NCBI RefSeq assembly: GCF_035621495.1
Contig: NZ_CP141821.1
Coordinates: forward strand, 586,760-650,759
From: Thermococcus sp. SY098
GTDB lineage: Archaea > Methanobacteriota_B > Thermococci > Thermococcales > Thermococcaceae
Length of the DNA stretch: 64,000 nucleotides
Direction: 5' to 3'
Positions within the stretch are counted from its first letter, which is position 1, and each line of letters begins with the position of its first letter. Below are positions 1 through 6,130 of this stretch, piece by piece. A model generated the notes under the pieces. It saw nothing but the letters and a program-made list of their open reading frames with translations. It had not been told where the DNA came from and searched no databases. Both the position numbers and the translations under genes were made by a program.

Positions 1-453
1 AGACCAAACTCTGGAAAGCTCGTTACAGAGGAAAAAGAGTGGGCAAAAAAGATAATGCATGAGCAGGAACTGGATCACATGATAGTCGATTCAGCGGCAG
101 GAATTGGATGTCAAGTGATTGCCAGCGTTGGCGGAGCAGATGTTGCTATCCTCGTTGCAGAGCCTACTCCAGCATCACTGAGCGATGTTAAAAGGGTTTA
201 CAAGGTTGTCCAACACTTCAGGGAGCCAGCTTACTTGATAATCAACAAAGCAGACATAAATCCCGGCTTTAAGGGGCTTTATGAGTTCGCAGAGCAGGAG
301 GGAATACCAATTTTAGGTGAAATACCCTACGATAGGGCAATTCCATATAGCATGACTATGCTCAAGCCTTTTGTTGAAGCATTTCCAGAGTCAAAAGCCA
401 GCAAAGCACTTAAAGAAATTGCAAAAGCTGTGGAGGATGAAATCTTGGAGTAG
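1..453 (+). CDS. MinD-superfamily P-loop ATPase with ferredoxin insert (5' truncated)
   Basis: The reading frame is open from base 1, so the N-terminus with the Walker A loop and any [4Fe-4S] ferredoxin insert lies outside the window. What remains is the C-terminal half of a ParA/MinD-type ATPase: a switch-II segment (DHMIVDSAAGIGCQVIAS), then ADVAILVAEPTPASLSDVKR and the NKAD nucleotide-contact strand. This ending is typical of the archaeal ferredoxin-MinD family, often found near NifX-like and radical SAM genes and presumed to act in metal-cluster handling. The downstream neighbours here (radical SAM, DUF134, NifX-like) fit that context. Family assignment is good; the exact role is unknown. 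Confidence 0.8.
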   Translation, partial: RPNSGKLVTEEKEWAKKIMHEQELDHMIVDSAAGIGCQVIASVGGADVAILVAEPTPASLSDVKRVYKVVQHFREPAYLIINKADINPGFKGLYEFAEQEGIPILGEIPYDRAIPYSMTMLKPFVEAFPESKASKALKEIAKAVEDEILE

Positions 454-537
454 TCTTAAGTTCTATTTTTATCTTAAGTCTCAGTTGTTAGACATTACCG
501 ATAAACCTAAAGCCATGTTATAGCAATATCACATGAA

Positions 538-1635
538 ATGACAAAGTGCAAGATGTGTGGTTATGAGTCCGAAGATATAAGCAAATCAGTTGGAGTATGT
601 GTTAACTGCCTTAGAAAAAACGATCAAGCTTTGAGAACAGCAATGGAAAGTCACTTCAAGTGGCGTAAGCTTATAAGACTTCCTCCAGAGCCGCCAAAGG
701 ACGGGGAACTCCAATGCAAAATCTGTGTTAATGAGTGCAAAATTCCAAGAGGTGGTCCAGGTTACTGTGGAATAATATGGAACAAAAATGGAAGGTTAAC
801 CACAATAACCGGGACATTTGACAAAGCATATCTCCACTGGTATCTCGATCCTCATCCAACAAACTGTGTTGCTGAGCCCATCTGCCCTGAGCGGGAGCAT
901 TACGGCTTTTACAACTTAGCTGTATTTTTTGCCGGATGCAACTTGGACTGCCTCTTTTGCCAGAACATTCACCACAAATACATGATAAAGGAAGGTAGAA
1001 TTGACCTTAGGGAAGGCATTGTATTAAGTACAGATGAGCTTGCAAATATCGCTATGCAGAGACGGGTTACTTGTGTCTGCTACTTCGGAGGCGATCCAAC
1101 ACCGCACAGCATTTACGCTCTGAAAGTCTCAAGAAAAATTCTAAAGCGGGCTGAAGAAGGTAAAGAAATGAAAAGAATCTGCTGGGAGACAAACGGCCTG
1201 GAAAATCCAGAGATTATGATGAAAATGGCAGAGCTCAGCCTTAAAAGCGGAGGGATTGTTAAGATCGACTGGAAGGCATACACACCAAGTGTTTATCAGG
1301 CTCTGACAGGGATAAACGGGGAAAAAGCTATTAAAAGGATAAAAGAGAACGTTAAGCTTGTCTTGAAGATGAGTAAAGGAAGAGAGTTACCCCTTTTGGT
1401 TGTCAGCACTCTTGTAGTTCCCCATTATGTTGATGAGCATGAAGTATTTAATATTGCAAGGTATATAGCTGGAATAAATCCAGAAACCCCTTATGTGCTG
1501 TTGGCTTTTGCCCCCCAGCATTTAATGTATGATGTCCCAACAACAAGCAGGAGGCAAATGGAAAGCGTTTACAAAGCAGCTCAAGATGCTGGGCTAAAAA
1601 ACATTTACATCGGAAATCCATGGCTACTGAGATAA
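538..1635 (+). CDS. Radical SAM protein, PflA-like
   Basis: A 365-residue protein with a CX3CX2C radical SAM motif (Cys134, Cys138, Cys141 in FAGCNLDCLFCQN) that would bind the [4Fe-4S] cluster cleaving S-adenosylmethionine. The N-terminus adds a Cys4 zinc-ribbon-like unit (C4, C7, C21, C24) and a further Cys cluster (C60, C63, C67, C77). It resembles the archaeal pyruvate-formate-lyase-activase-like group, whose substrate is not known. The ATG at 538 is preferred because the nearby ATG at 533 runs straight into a stop. No strong Shine-Dalgarno is visible. It ends tail-to-tail against the DUF134 gene with no spacer. Confidence 0.85.
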   Translation: MTKCKMCGYESEDISKSVGVCVNCLRKNDQALRTAMESHFKWRKLIRLPPEPPKDGELQCKICVNECKIPRGGPGYCGIIWNKNGRLTTITGTFDKAYLHWYLDPHPTNCVAEPICPEREHYGFYNLAVFFAGCNLDCLFCQNIHHKYMIKEGRIDLREGIVLSTDELANIAMQRRVTCVCYFGGDPTPHSIYALKVSRKILKRAEEGKEMKRICWETNGLENPEIMMKMAELSLKSGGIVKIDWKAYTPSVYQALTGINGEKAIKRIKENVKLVLKMSKGRELPLLVVSTLVVPHYVDEHEVFNIARYIAGINPETPYVLLAFAPQHLMYDVPTTSRRQMESVYKAAQDAGLKNIYIGNPWLLR

Positions 1636-1989
1636 CTACTCCTCGTTATCCAAGCTTTGGGTTTTTGGCACCTCATTTCCCTGTGCCAGAATTATCAGCT
1701 CCCTCCCCTCAACGAGCATTTGTGCAACTTTCTTCCTCGCTGAGCTTAAAGCTCTCCAGACCGTTCCCCTCGAAACGCCCATCCTCTTTCCTGCCTCTTC
1801 CTGAGTTAGTCCTTCATAATCCACCAATCTCAACGCCTCAAACTCCTCGTATGTCATGAAAATCGGCGGCTGAGGTGGTCCAATAGGTGGGCGTGCTGGA
1901 TAGAAGTGCTTAATCTCTGGGATAAGACCAATAAAGCGCATCTTCCTTCTTCGCCCTCTGCCTCTACCTCTTCCTGTTCCCCAAGGCAT
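1636..1989 (-). CDS. DUF134 (UPF0251) DNA-binding protein
   Basis: A small basic protein with an Arg/Gly-rich N-terminus (MPWGTGRGRGRGRRRKMRF) and a sigma-70 region-4-like helix-turn-helix (LTQEEAGKRMGVSRGTVWRA). That is the layout of the UPF0251/DUF134 family of predicted DNA-binding proteins. The ATG at 1989 is chosen because GGTG lies about 8 nt upstream; an in-frame start 15 nt earlier has no such site. DUF134 genes often sit near NifX-like dinitrogenase cofactor proteins, and two of these lie 2.7-4 kb downstream with palindromic operators. It is a reasonable but unproven candidate for their regulator. Confidence 0.88.
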   Translation of the reverse strand: MPWGTGRGRGRGRRRKMRFIGLIPEIKHFYPARPPIGPPQPPIFMTYEEFEALRLVDYEGLTQEEAGKRMGVSRGTVWRALSSARKKVAQMLVEGRELIILAQGNEVPKTQSLDNEE

Positions 1990-2107
1990 TTTAACACCAA
2001 GCAAGAATTTTTCATTCAGACTTTATAGGGATTTCCCTTCAATCCAACTTGAAACTGTCAAAGGGTTTTTTAGGAAAGTTATGCAGAACTTAATTTCAGG
2101 TGGGACA

Positions 2108-2458
2108 ATGAAAAAGATAGTGGTAATTATTGTTTTGCTTATTGTTGGTGGAGCAATAGCCACTTGGAGCCATATCAAGGAAGAGAAGAGAGTAGTGGTA
2201 TTACAAGCAACGTTTAAAATGGGTGGCATAACTTATGAAGGGTATGAAATACAAGGAGATACGTTGATTTTTAAATTCAAGCGAACTGGGGATGTTTTTA
2301 CTCAGGCAATAGTGAAGAAAGAGGTTAAGGTAGGAATTGAAGATTTTCCTGCTAAAGTTGTTGTGGAGGTTAACACCAACGGAAATATTAAGAGATATGA
2401 GGCAGAATTAATTTTTGATGGGGATGACGAAAGAGTATATAAAGCCTCAGAGCTTTGA
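2108..2458 (+). CDS. Small membrane-anchored protein, unknown function
   Basis: I do not recognise this 116-residue protein. It begins with Met-Lys-Lys and a single hydrophobic segment (residues 4-20, IVVIIVLLIVGGAIATW), which looks like a signal anchor. A polar, beta-rich domain of about 95 residues follows and probably faces outside the cell. The ATG at 2108 has AGGTGGG just upstream; an earlier in-frame Met at 2081 lacks this. Its last 35 bases overlap the start of the small zinc-finger gene, so the two are probably translated from one transcript. Confidence 0.7.
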   Translation: MKKIVVIIVLLIVGGAIATWSHIKEEKRVVVLQATFKMGGITYEGYEIQGDTLIFKFKRTGDVFTQAIVKKEVKVGIEDFPAKVVVEVNTNGNIKRYEAELIFDGDDERVYKASEL

Positions 2459-2579
2459 GTTTGTGTGTCCGTTCTGCGGGTACAGAGCAAGGAGCCTCGA
2501 AGAGCTTAAGCAGCATATCTTTGAAAAGCATACCTTTAACAGAGAAGACATCAGAGGTTCACGGTTCATCAAGATCTAA
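2424..2579 (+). CDS. Short C2H2-type zinc finger protein
   Basis: A 51-residue frame carries one clear zinc finger: CPFCGY, a 14-residue stretch, then HIFEKH, giving C-x2-C...H-x4-H spacing typical of archaeal C2H2 mini-proteins. It overlaps the end of the preceding membrane-protein gene in another frame and ends with TAA at 2577. The start at 2424 (ATG ACG AAA) gives MTKEYIKPQSFEFVCPFCGY; a GTG at 2463 immediately before the finger is an alternative. It is probably a nucleic-acid-binding or protein-interaction module, but nothing in the sequence shows which. Confidence 0.65.
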   Translation: MTKEYIKPQSFEFVCPFCGYRARSLEELKQHIFEKHTFNREDIRGSRFIKI

Positions 2580-2641
2580 AAATGTGGGGTGCTTAAGAAA
2601 GATTAATAACTTCTCATAAGGAACTCTCTGTGGTGGGTGAG

Positions 2642-3097
2642 ATGGAATTTAAAGTTGTAGAGAGAAAGATAGGATGGCACAAAGACTTTGACAGTTCGCA
2701 TTTTTTGGCTCTGCCTTACGACAGCAAATGTTTGAGAATTCATGGGCATACCTACAACGTCGATGTTGAGATTTGGGGAGACTTAGATGAGAGGGGCATG
2801 ATTTTTGATTTCAATCACTTAAGCAATCTCATTAAGGAAGTCGATCACCGCATTTTAACGAGCATTAACTGGATCAAGGAAGAGGGTGACTATATAATCA
2901 TAGCTCGAAATGATAAAGAGCTCAAACTTCCAAAAAAAGAAGTAGTCATAGTCGATGCTCCCAATGTTACTGCTGAGCTTATAGCGGAGTGGTTTGCAAA
3001 GAGGATAGCAGAAAAAGCCGGGAAAAATGTAAAGCGAATAAAAGTTAAGGTCTGGGAGGATCCAAGAAGCTATGCTGAGATAGTCTTAGAACGCTAA
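2642..3097 (+). CDS. 6-pyruvoyl-tetrahydropterin synthase / QueD-like protein
   Basis: The protein has the zinc-binding histidines of the PTPS/QueD fold: SSHF near the N-terminus and the CLRIHGHTY block, whose Cys-x3-His-Gly-His spacing matches QueD-type 6-carboxytetrahydropterin synthases. A conserved Glu in WEDPRSYAEI closes the protein. QueD makes the preQ0 precursor used for archaeosine in tRNA; PTPS relatives act in pterin synthesis, and the sequence alone does not decide between them. The ATG at 2642 follows GGTGGGTGAG; a GTG start 12 nt earlier would overlap that site. It is a stand-alone gene with short spacers on both sides. Confidence 0.82.
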   Translation: MEFKVVERKIGWHKDFDSSHFLALPYDSKCLRIHGHTYNVDVEIWGDLDERGMIFDFNHLSNLIKEVDHRILTSINWIKEEGDYIIIARNDKELKLPKKEVVIVDAPNVTAELIAEWFAKRIAEKAGKNVKRIKVKVWEDPRSYAEIVLER

Positions 3098-3154
3098 CGT
3101 TTGTTCCAAAAAGATTAAATCCTGTTCACCATATCTTTTTTAAGGTGAAGGAAG

Positions 3155-3577
3155 ATGAGATTCTCAAGAGGAAGAAACTTTATGTTTAGAATCCCAGAAG
3201 GAGAAGAGTTCCTAACATTCATTAACAAATTCGCAGAAAAAAACAACGTTCTTATCGGAACCGTGAGTGCAATTGGGACACTAAGAAACCCGAAAATCGG
3301 GTATTTTGAAGAGGAAAAGGGCAAATATAAGGTAATTGAGTTAAGCGGTACTTATGAGCTCCTTTCTGCGCTGGGCAACATCAGCCTGAAAGATGGGAGG
3401 CCTTTTGCCCATATCCATGTAGCTTTAGGAGACAAAGAAGGGAAGGTATGGGGTGGCCACTTAATTGAAGGAGAAGTATTTGTCGCTGAAGTCATCATTC
3501 ACGAACTGCTCGGAGAACCCCTGGAAAGAAAGCTTCAAAAGAATGGATTAGCACTTTGGGATGCAGAAAAAATTTAA
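3155..3577 (+). CDS. PPC/DUF296 domain protein
   Basis: A 140-residue single-domain protein of the PPC (DUF296) family, the domain that follows AT-hooks in plant nuclear proteins and occurs alone in prokaryotes. The start MRFSRGRNFMFRIPEGEEF and the central FAHIHVALGDKEGKVWGGHL with its paired histidines are characteristic. Prokaryotic PPC proteins form trimers and some bind a metal at those histidines; their function is not established and DNA binding is only inferred from the plant case. A good AAGGTGAAGGAAG ribosome site precedes ATG 3155. Confidence 0.85.
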   Translation: MRFSRGRNFMFRIPEGEEFLTFINKFAEKNNVLIGTVSAIGTLRNPKIGYFEEEKGKYKVIELSGTYELLSALGNISLKDGRPFAHIHVALGDKEGKVWGGHLIEGEVFVAEVIIHELLGEPLERKLQKNGLALWDAEKI

Positions 3578-3591
3578 AGGAGCAAAACCCC

Positions 3592-4164
3592 TCATACTTT
3601 CTTCTCTTCCTTTAAGATTTTTGCAAGTACCATGTAATGCCATCCCATTATCCCAAAGATGCCTATGAACTCTGAAACTGCCACTCCTCTAAAGACTTTC
3701 ATTGCCCAAAGACCAAGGATCCAGCTGAGAACGAATATTATGGCAGTTATCATCCCAAGTTGTTTCTCTCCTCCAAGATATAACCCAACCCCAGCCACCA
3801 GCATCCCAAAACTTGCCGTAATGAAGAAACCCCAGCTGACATAGTAGTGAAGGGAAGTCCCTTCAGGAAAAATTCCAATTCCCGCCAGGAATATCAAGCC
3901 AAGGATAAAAATCCAGATTCCAAGCTTCATTGTAGGGTGTTTTGCCTTCTTGAAAAGCCCTAAAGCATAATAGATACCCAAAATCGCCGCAACTATAAGT
4001 GGAACATTCATCACCCAGTTATAAGGCAGACCAACTTTTCCGAGATCGCTTATAGCATTATTTGTGATGCTCCACCAAGAGCGATGTATGACTATTGCTG
4101 TGAATATCCCACCTAATCCGATCAACGGTGCACAGAGACCAGCCAGTTGTTGGCTTCTTCTCAT
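3592..4164 (-). CDS. DUF998-like integral membrane protein
   Basis: A 190-residue protein with about six hydrophobic segments spread evenly over its length, and the ITNNAISDLG and GIGIFPEGTSLHYYVSW motifs seen in DUF998 membrane proteins. The function of the family is unknown. The ATG at 4164 follows GTGAT at a good distance; an in-frame GTG at 4188 would add eight residues and cannot be excluded. It is transcribed toward the PPC gene and may be read from the region around 4200, where a short AT-rich spacer separates it from the ABM-domain gene. Confidence 0.75.
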   Translation of the reverse strand: MRRSQQLAGLCAPLIGLGGIFTAIVIHRSWWSITNNAISDLGKVGLPYNWVMNVPLIVAAILGIYYALGLFKKAKHPTMKLGIWIFILGLIFLAGIGIFPEGTSLHYYVSWGFFITASFGMLVAGVGLYLGGEKQLGMITAIIFVLSWILGLWAMKVFRGVAVSEFIGIFGIMGWHYMVLAKILKEEKKV

Positions 4165-4250
4165 TGGTATCACTGGTTTAATATTCACCTTCTACCTATA
4201 AACCCTAACGCCTATTAAAACTCCCAACAGGGGTTTAAGTTCAGCATACA

Positions 4251-4559
4251 CTACTTCTCATAAAACACCCTATACTGCTGAACGTATTTCTCCTTTTCCA
4301 GTAGAAAGTCGTCGTCTTCCGGATAGTACTTTGCGAGTTCAGGATTTTCGCCCGCGAACTTTTTAATTGACTCCATTGAGTCCCAGATGGTTACGAGAAG
4401 GAAATGTGCCACCTCTTCTTCATCTCTCCGCGTGAAATAAAGTTTTATCAAACCATCAACAGAGCTATAATCTGGTACCGCTCTTTCAATCAAAAACTTC
4501 TCATATTCGTCAGCTTTTGCAATTGGAACTTTTCCATGCCACAACCTCATAATAGCCAA
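4251..4559 (-). CDS. Antibiotic biosynthesis monooxygenase (ABM) domain protein
   Basis: A single ABM-like ferredoxin-fold domain of 102 residues (MAIMRLWHGKVPIAKADEYEKF...), rich in alternating strands and helices, with a conserved HFLLVTIWDS core. ABM proteins act as small oxygenases or haem/quinone-handling proteins; no substrate can be named here. The start is a choice: GGGTGAT ends 4 nt before a TTG at 4559, which gives the usual length, while ATG 4550 sits 13 nt from that site and GTG 4568 lies within it. I favour TTG. Confidence 0.72.
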   Translation of the reverse strand: MAIMRLWHGKVPIAKADEYEKFLIERAVPDYSSVDGLIKLYFTRRDEEEVAHFLLVTIWDSMESIKKFAGENPELAKYYPEDDDFLLEKEKYVQQYRVFYEK

Positions 4560-4651
4560 AAATATCACCCAGTTTACCTATAGGCTTGAGGTATTTAAAA
4601 CTAATGCCACAACGTTATTACTCTCAGTAAAAAGAAAGAGAAAAGCTTGTT

Positions 4652-5128
4652 TCACCACTCGTTCACACCACGTCCTCTACCCATACCACGTCCCATTCCT
4701 TTTCCTCGACCTTTTCCCATTCCTCTACCGTAACCTCCACCCATGCCTCTTCCTGGACCAATTCCACCACCTTCAGCTCCAAGAATTGGCTGTGTCAATT
4801 CTCCTCTGAGATAAGCCTGAACAGCTTGTTCGACTGTCATAGTTGGTGGTGCTGAGACAAACTTTATGCCCGCAGCTTGAAGAACTTGTGAGGAATTTGG
4901 ACCAAACTGCCCAGCTATAACAACATCCGCACCTTCATTTATACAAAATTGAGCTGCCTGAATACCCGCACCTCTTGGAGCACTGTAAGCGGGATTTTGA
5001 ACCACCTGAATATTCGTTACGTTTCCGTTCTCATCAACATCAACAATCGTGAATGTTGGAGCTCTCCCAAAGGCTTGGCTTACAGAGTCATCCAGTCCAC
5101 CTTTTATGGTTGCTACAACAATTTTCAT
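4652..5128 (-). CDS. NifX/NifB-type (dinitrogenase iron-molybdenum cofactor) domain protein B
   Basis: Residues 1-110 form a NifX/NafY-like domain: MKIVVATIKGGLDDSVSQAFGRAPTF is the usual opening, followed by GADVVIAGQFGPNSSQVLQAAGI. This family carries iron-sulfur or iron-molybdenum clusters in diazotrophs; in non-diazotrophic archaea its task is unknown. The last 40 residues are an unusual Gly/Arg/Met-rich tail (repeats of GRGMGRG). GGAGGTGAG lies 4 nt before ATG 5128. Upstream is a TTTTGCATATGCAAAA palindrome shared with its paralogue at 5444-6016. Confidence 0.88.
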   Translation of the reverse strand: MKIVVATIKGGLDDSVSQAFGRAPTFTIVDVDENGNVTNIQVVQNPAYSAPRGAGIQAAQFCINEGADVVIAGQFGPNSSQVLQAAGIKFVSAPPTMTVEQAVQAYLRGELTQPILGAEGGGIGPGRGMGGGYGRGMGKGRGKGMGRGMGRGRGVNEW

Positions 5129-5171
5129 ATTCTCACCTCCGCTCCAAATTAGGACAGCCTAACTTAAAAAG

Positions 5172-5187
5172 TTTTGCATATGCAAAA
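5172..5187. promoter_or_regulatory. Palindromic operator upstream of NifX-like gene B
   Basis: A perfect 16-bp palindrome, TTTTGCATATGCAAAA, lies 44 bases upstream of the NifX-like gene, with TATA-like sequences on either side (TTTAATATG before it and TTTTTAAG after it in the direction of transcription). A longer version with the same centre precedes the paralogous gene (6039-6060). Position near the promoter suggests a homodimeric transcription factor site. The DUF134 protein at 1636-1989 is a candidate ligand by context only. Confidence 0.65.
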
Positions 5188-5192
5188 ACATA

Positions 5193-5411
5193 TTAAACCC
5201 ACATTCTCAGTCTTAAAAGCTCCCTCAGCAGAAGCAGAACTACCAGGGCTATCACATACGGCGCTGCAACGAGGAACAGCTTAATTAAGACGTACAGTAT
5301 CGCAACTATGAACAAAAAGTCCACAATTCCAAAGAATCCACCAAATCTTCTAAAGCTCCATAAGCTTCTTCTATACCCCCTTCCATAGCCTCCACTTATC
5401 CATCTCGGCAT
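5193..5411 (-). CDS. Small membrane protein between NifX-like genes
   Basis: A 72-residue protein of no family I recognise. The N-terminal 25 residues are basic and aromatic/Gly-rich (MPRWISGGYGRGYRRSLWSF), followed by a long hydrophobic stretch (residues 28-63) that could form one or two membrane helices. TGAGGTGATAAA gives an excellent ribosome site before ATG 5411. It is read in the same direction as both NifX-like genes, 32 bases after the first and upstream of the second. Its GYGRGY start echoes their glycine/arginine tails, hinting at a shared complex. Confidence 0.75.
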   Translation of the reverse strand: MPRWISGGYGRGYRRSLWSFRRFGGFFGIVDFLFIVAILYVLIKLFLVAAPYVIALVVLLLLRELLRLRMWV

Positions 5412-5443
5412 TTTATCACCTCAAAATATGGAAAAATAGGAAA

Positions 5444-6016
5444 TCACCACCAGCCATAAAGCCACCTAAGTGCTCTCCTGCTGGGCATTCCCGTCCACGG
5501 GCAGTATCCTAAGCGAGCACCCCAGCCTCTTCCGCCTCTTCCCCATCCTCTGCTCCAACCACGGCCTCTACCCCAACCGTAGCCAAAGCCATAAGCTGGC
5601 GGGTAAGCTGGCCCATAGGCTGGTGCTGACGGAACTGGATATGTTGGTGCCGTAACTTGAGGCTGAATCGTTTGAGGAGCGCCCTTGATTACGCTCTCAA
5701 CGGCTTCTCTAATTGGTATTCCTGGTGGGAATGTGTAAATCTTAATTCCTGCTGCTTGGATTGCTCCTAAAGCGTTTGGCCCAAGCTGGGGAACAATAAC
5801 TGCATCAACGCCTTCATTTATGAGCATTTGCACAGCCATTGGACCCGCTCCACTGGGAGCACTAACTGCTGGATTCTGAATCGTTTTTACGTTCTTGATT
5901 TCACCATTCTCAACTTCAATTATAGTGAAAACTGGTGCTCTGGCGAAAACTGGTGCAATTGTGTCCTCTAATCCACCATTAGCTGAGCTTGGAACCGCAA
6001 TTTTCATACTCACCAT
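5444..6016 (-). CDS. NifX/NifB-type (dinitrogenase iron-molybdenum cofactor) domain protein A
   Basis: Residues 1-115 are a NifX-like domain (KIAVPSSANGGLEDTIAPVFARAP, then GVDAVIVPQLGPNALGAIQAAGI), paralogous to the protein at 4652-5128. A Pro/Ala/Tyr-rich linker leads into a Trp/Gly/Arg-rich tail ending LGYCPWTGMPSRRALRWLYGWW, longer than in usual family members. The ATG at 6016 has GGAGGTGAT 4 nt upstream; earlier in-frame starts lie inside or before that site. A 22-bp palindrome sits just upstream. Cluster carrying or scaffolding is inferred from the family only. Confidence 0.86.
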   Translation of the reverse strand: MVSMKIAVPSSANGGLEDTIAPVFARAPVFTIIEVENGEIKNVKTIQNPAVSAPSGAGPMAVQMLINEGVDAVIVPQLGPNALGAIQAAGIKIYTFPPGIPIREAVESVIKGAPQTIQPQVTAPTYPVPSAPAYGPAYPPAYGFGYGWGRGRGWSRGWGRGGRGWGARLGYCPWTGMPSRRALRWLYGWW

Positions 6017-6038
6017 GCTCATCACCTCCCAATTTTCT

Positions 6039-6060
6039 ATTTTGTGCATATGCACAAAAT
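6039..6060. promoter_or_regulatory. Palindromic operator upstream of NifX-like gene A
   Basis: A perfect 22-bp palindrome centred on TGCATATGCA, with core TTTTGTGCATATGCACAAAA, lies 22 bases upstream of ATG 6016. In the direction of transcription it directly follows a TATA-like GCTTTTAAGA (6060-6069), so a bound protein would cover the expected transcription start, as a repressor would. It shares TTTTG...CATATG...CAAAA with the 5172-5187 site. Confidence 0.7.
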
Positions 6061-6093
6061 CTTAAAAGCTTTTCGGTTGACCTAACATACTGG

Positions 6094-6103
6094 TTTATAA
6101 ATA
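6094..6103 (+). promoter_or_regulatory. TATA box of hef
   Basis: TTTATAAATA matches the archaeal TATA consensus. Transcription would begin about 25 bases further on, near 6120, giving a short leader before ATG 6131. The divergent NifX-like promoter begins about 25 bases to the left, so the two genes share a compact intergenic region. Confidence 0.65.
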
Positions 6104-6130
6104 CGAAGAGAGAAGATAATTGAGATAGCC

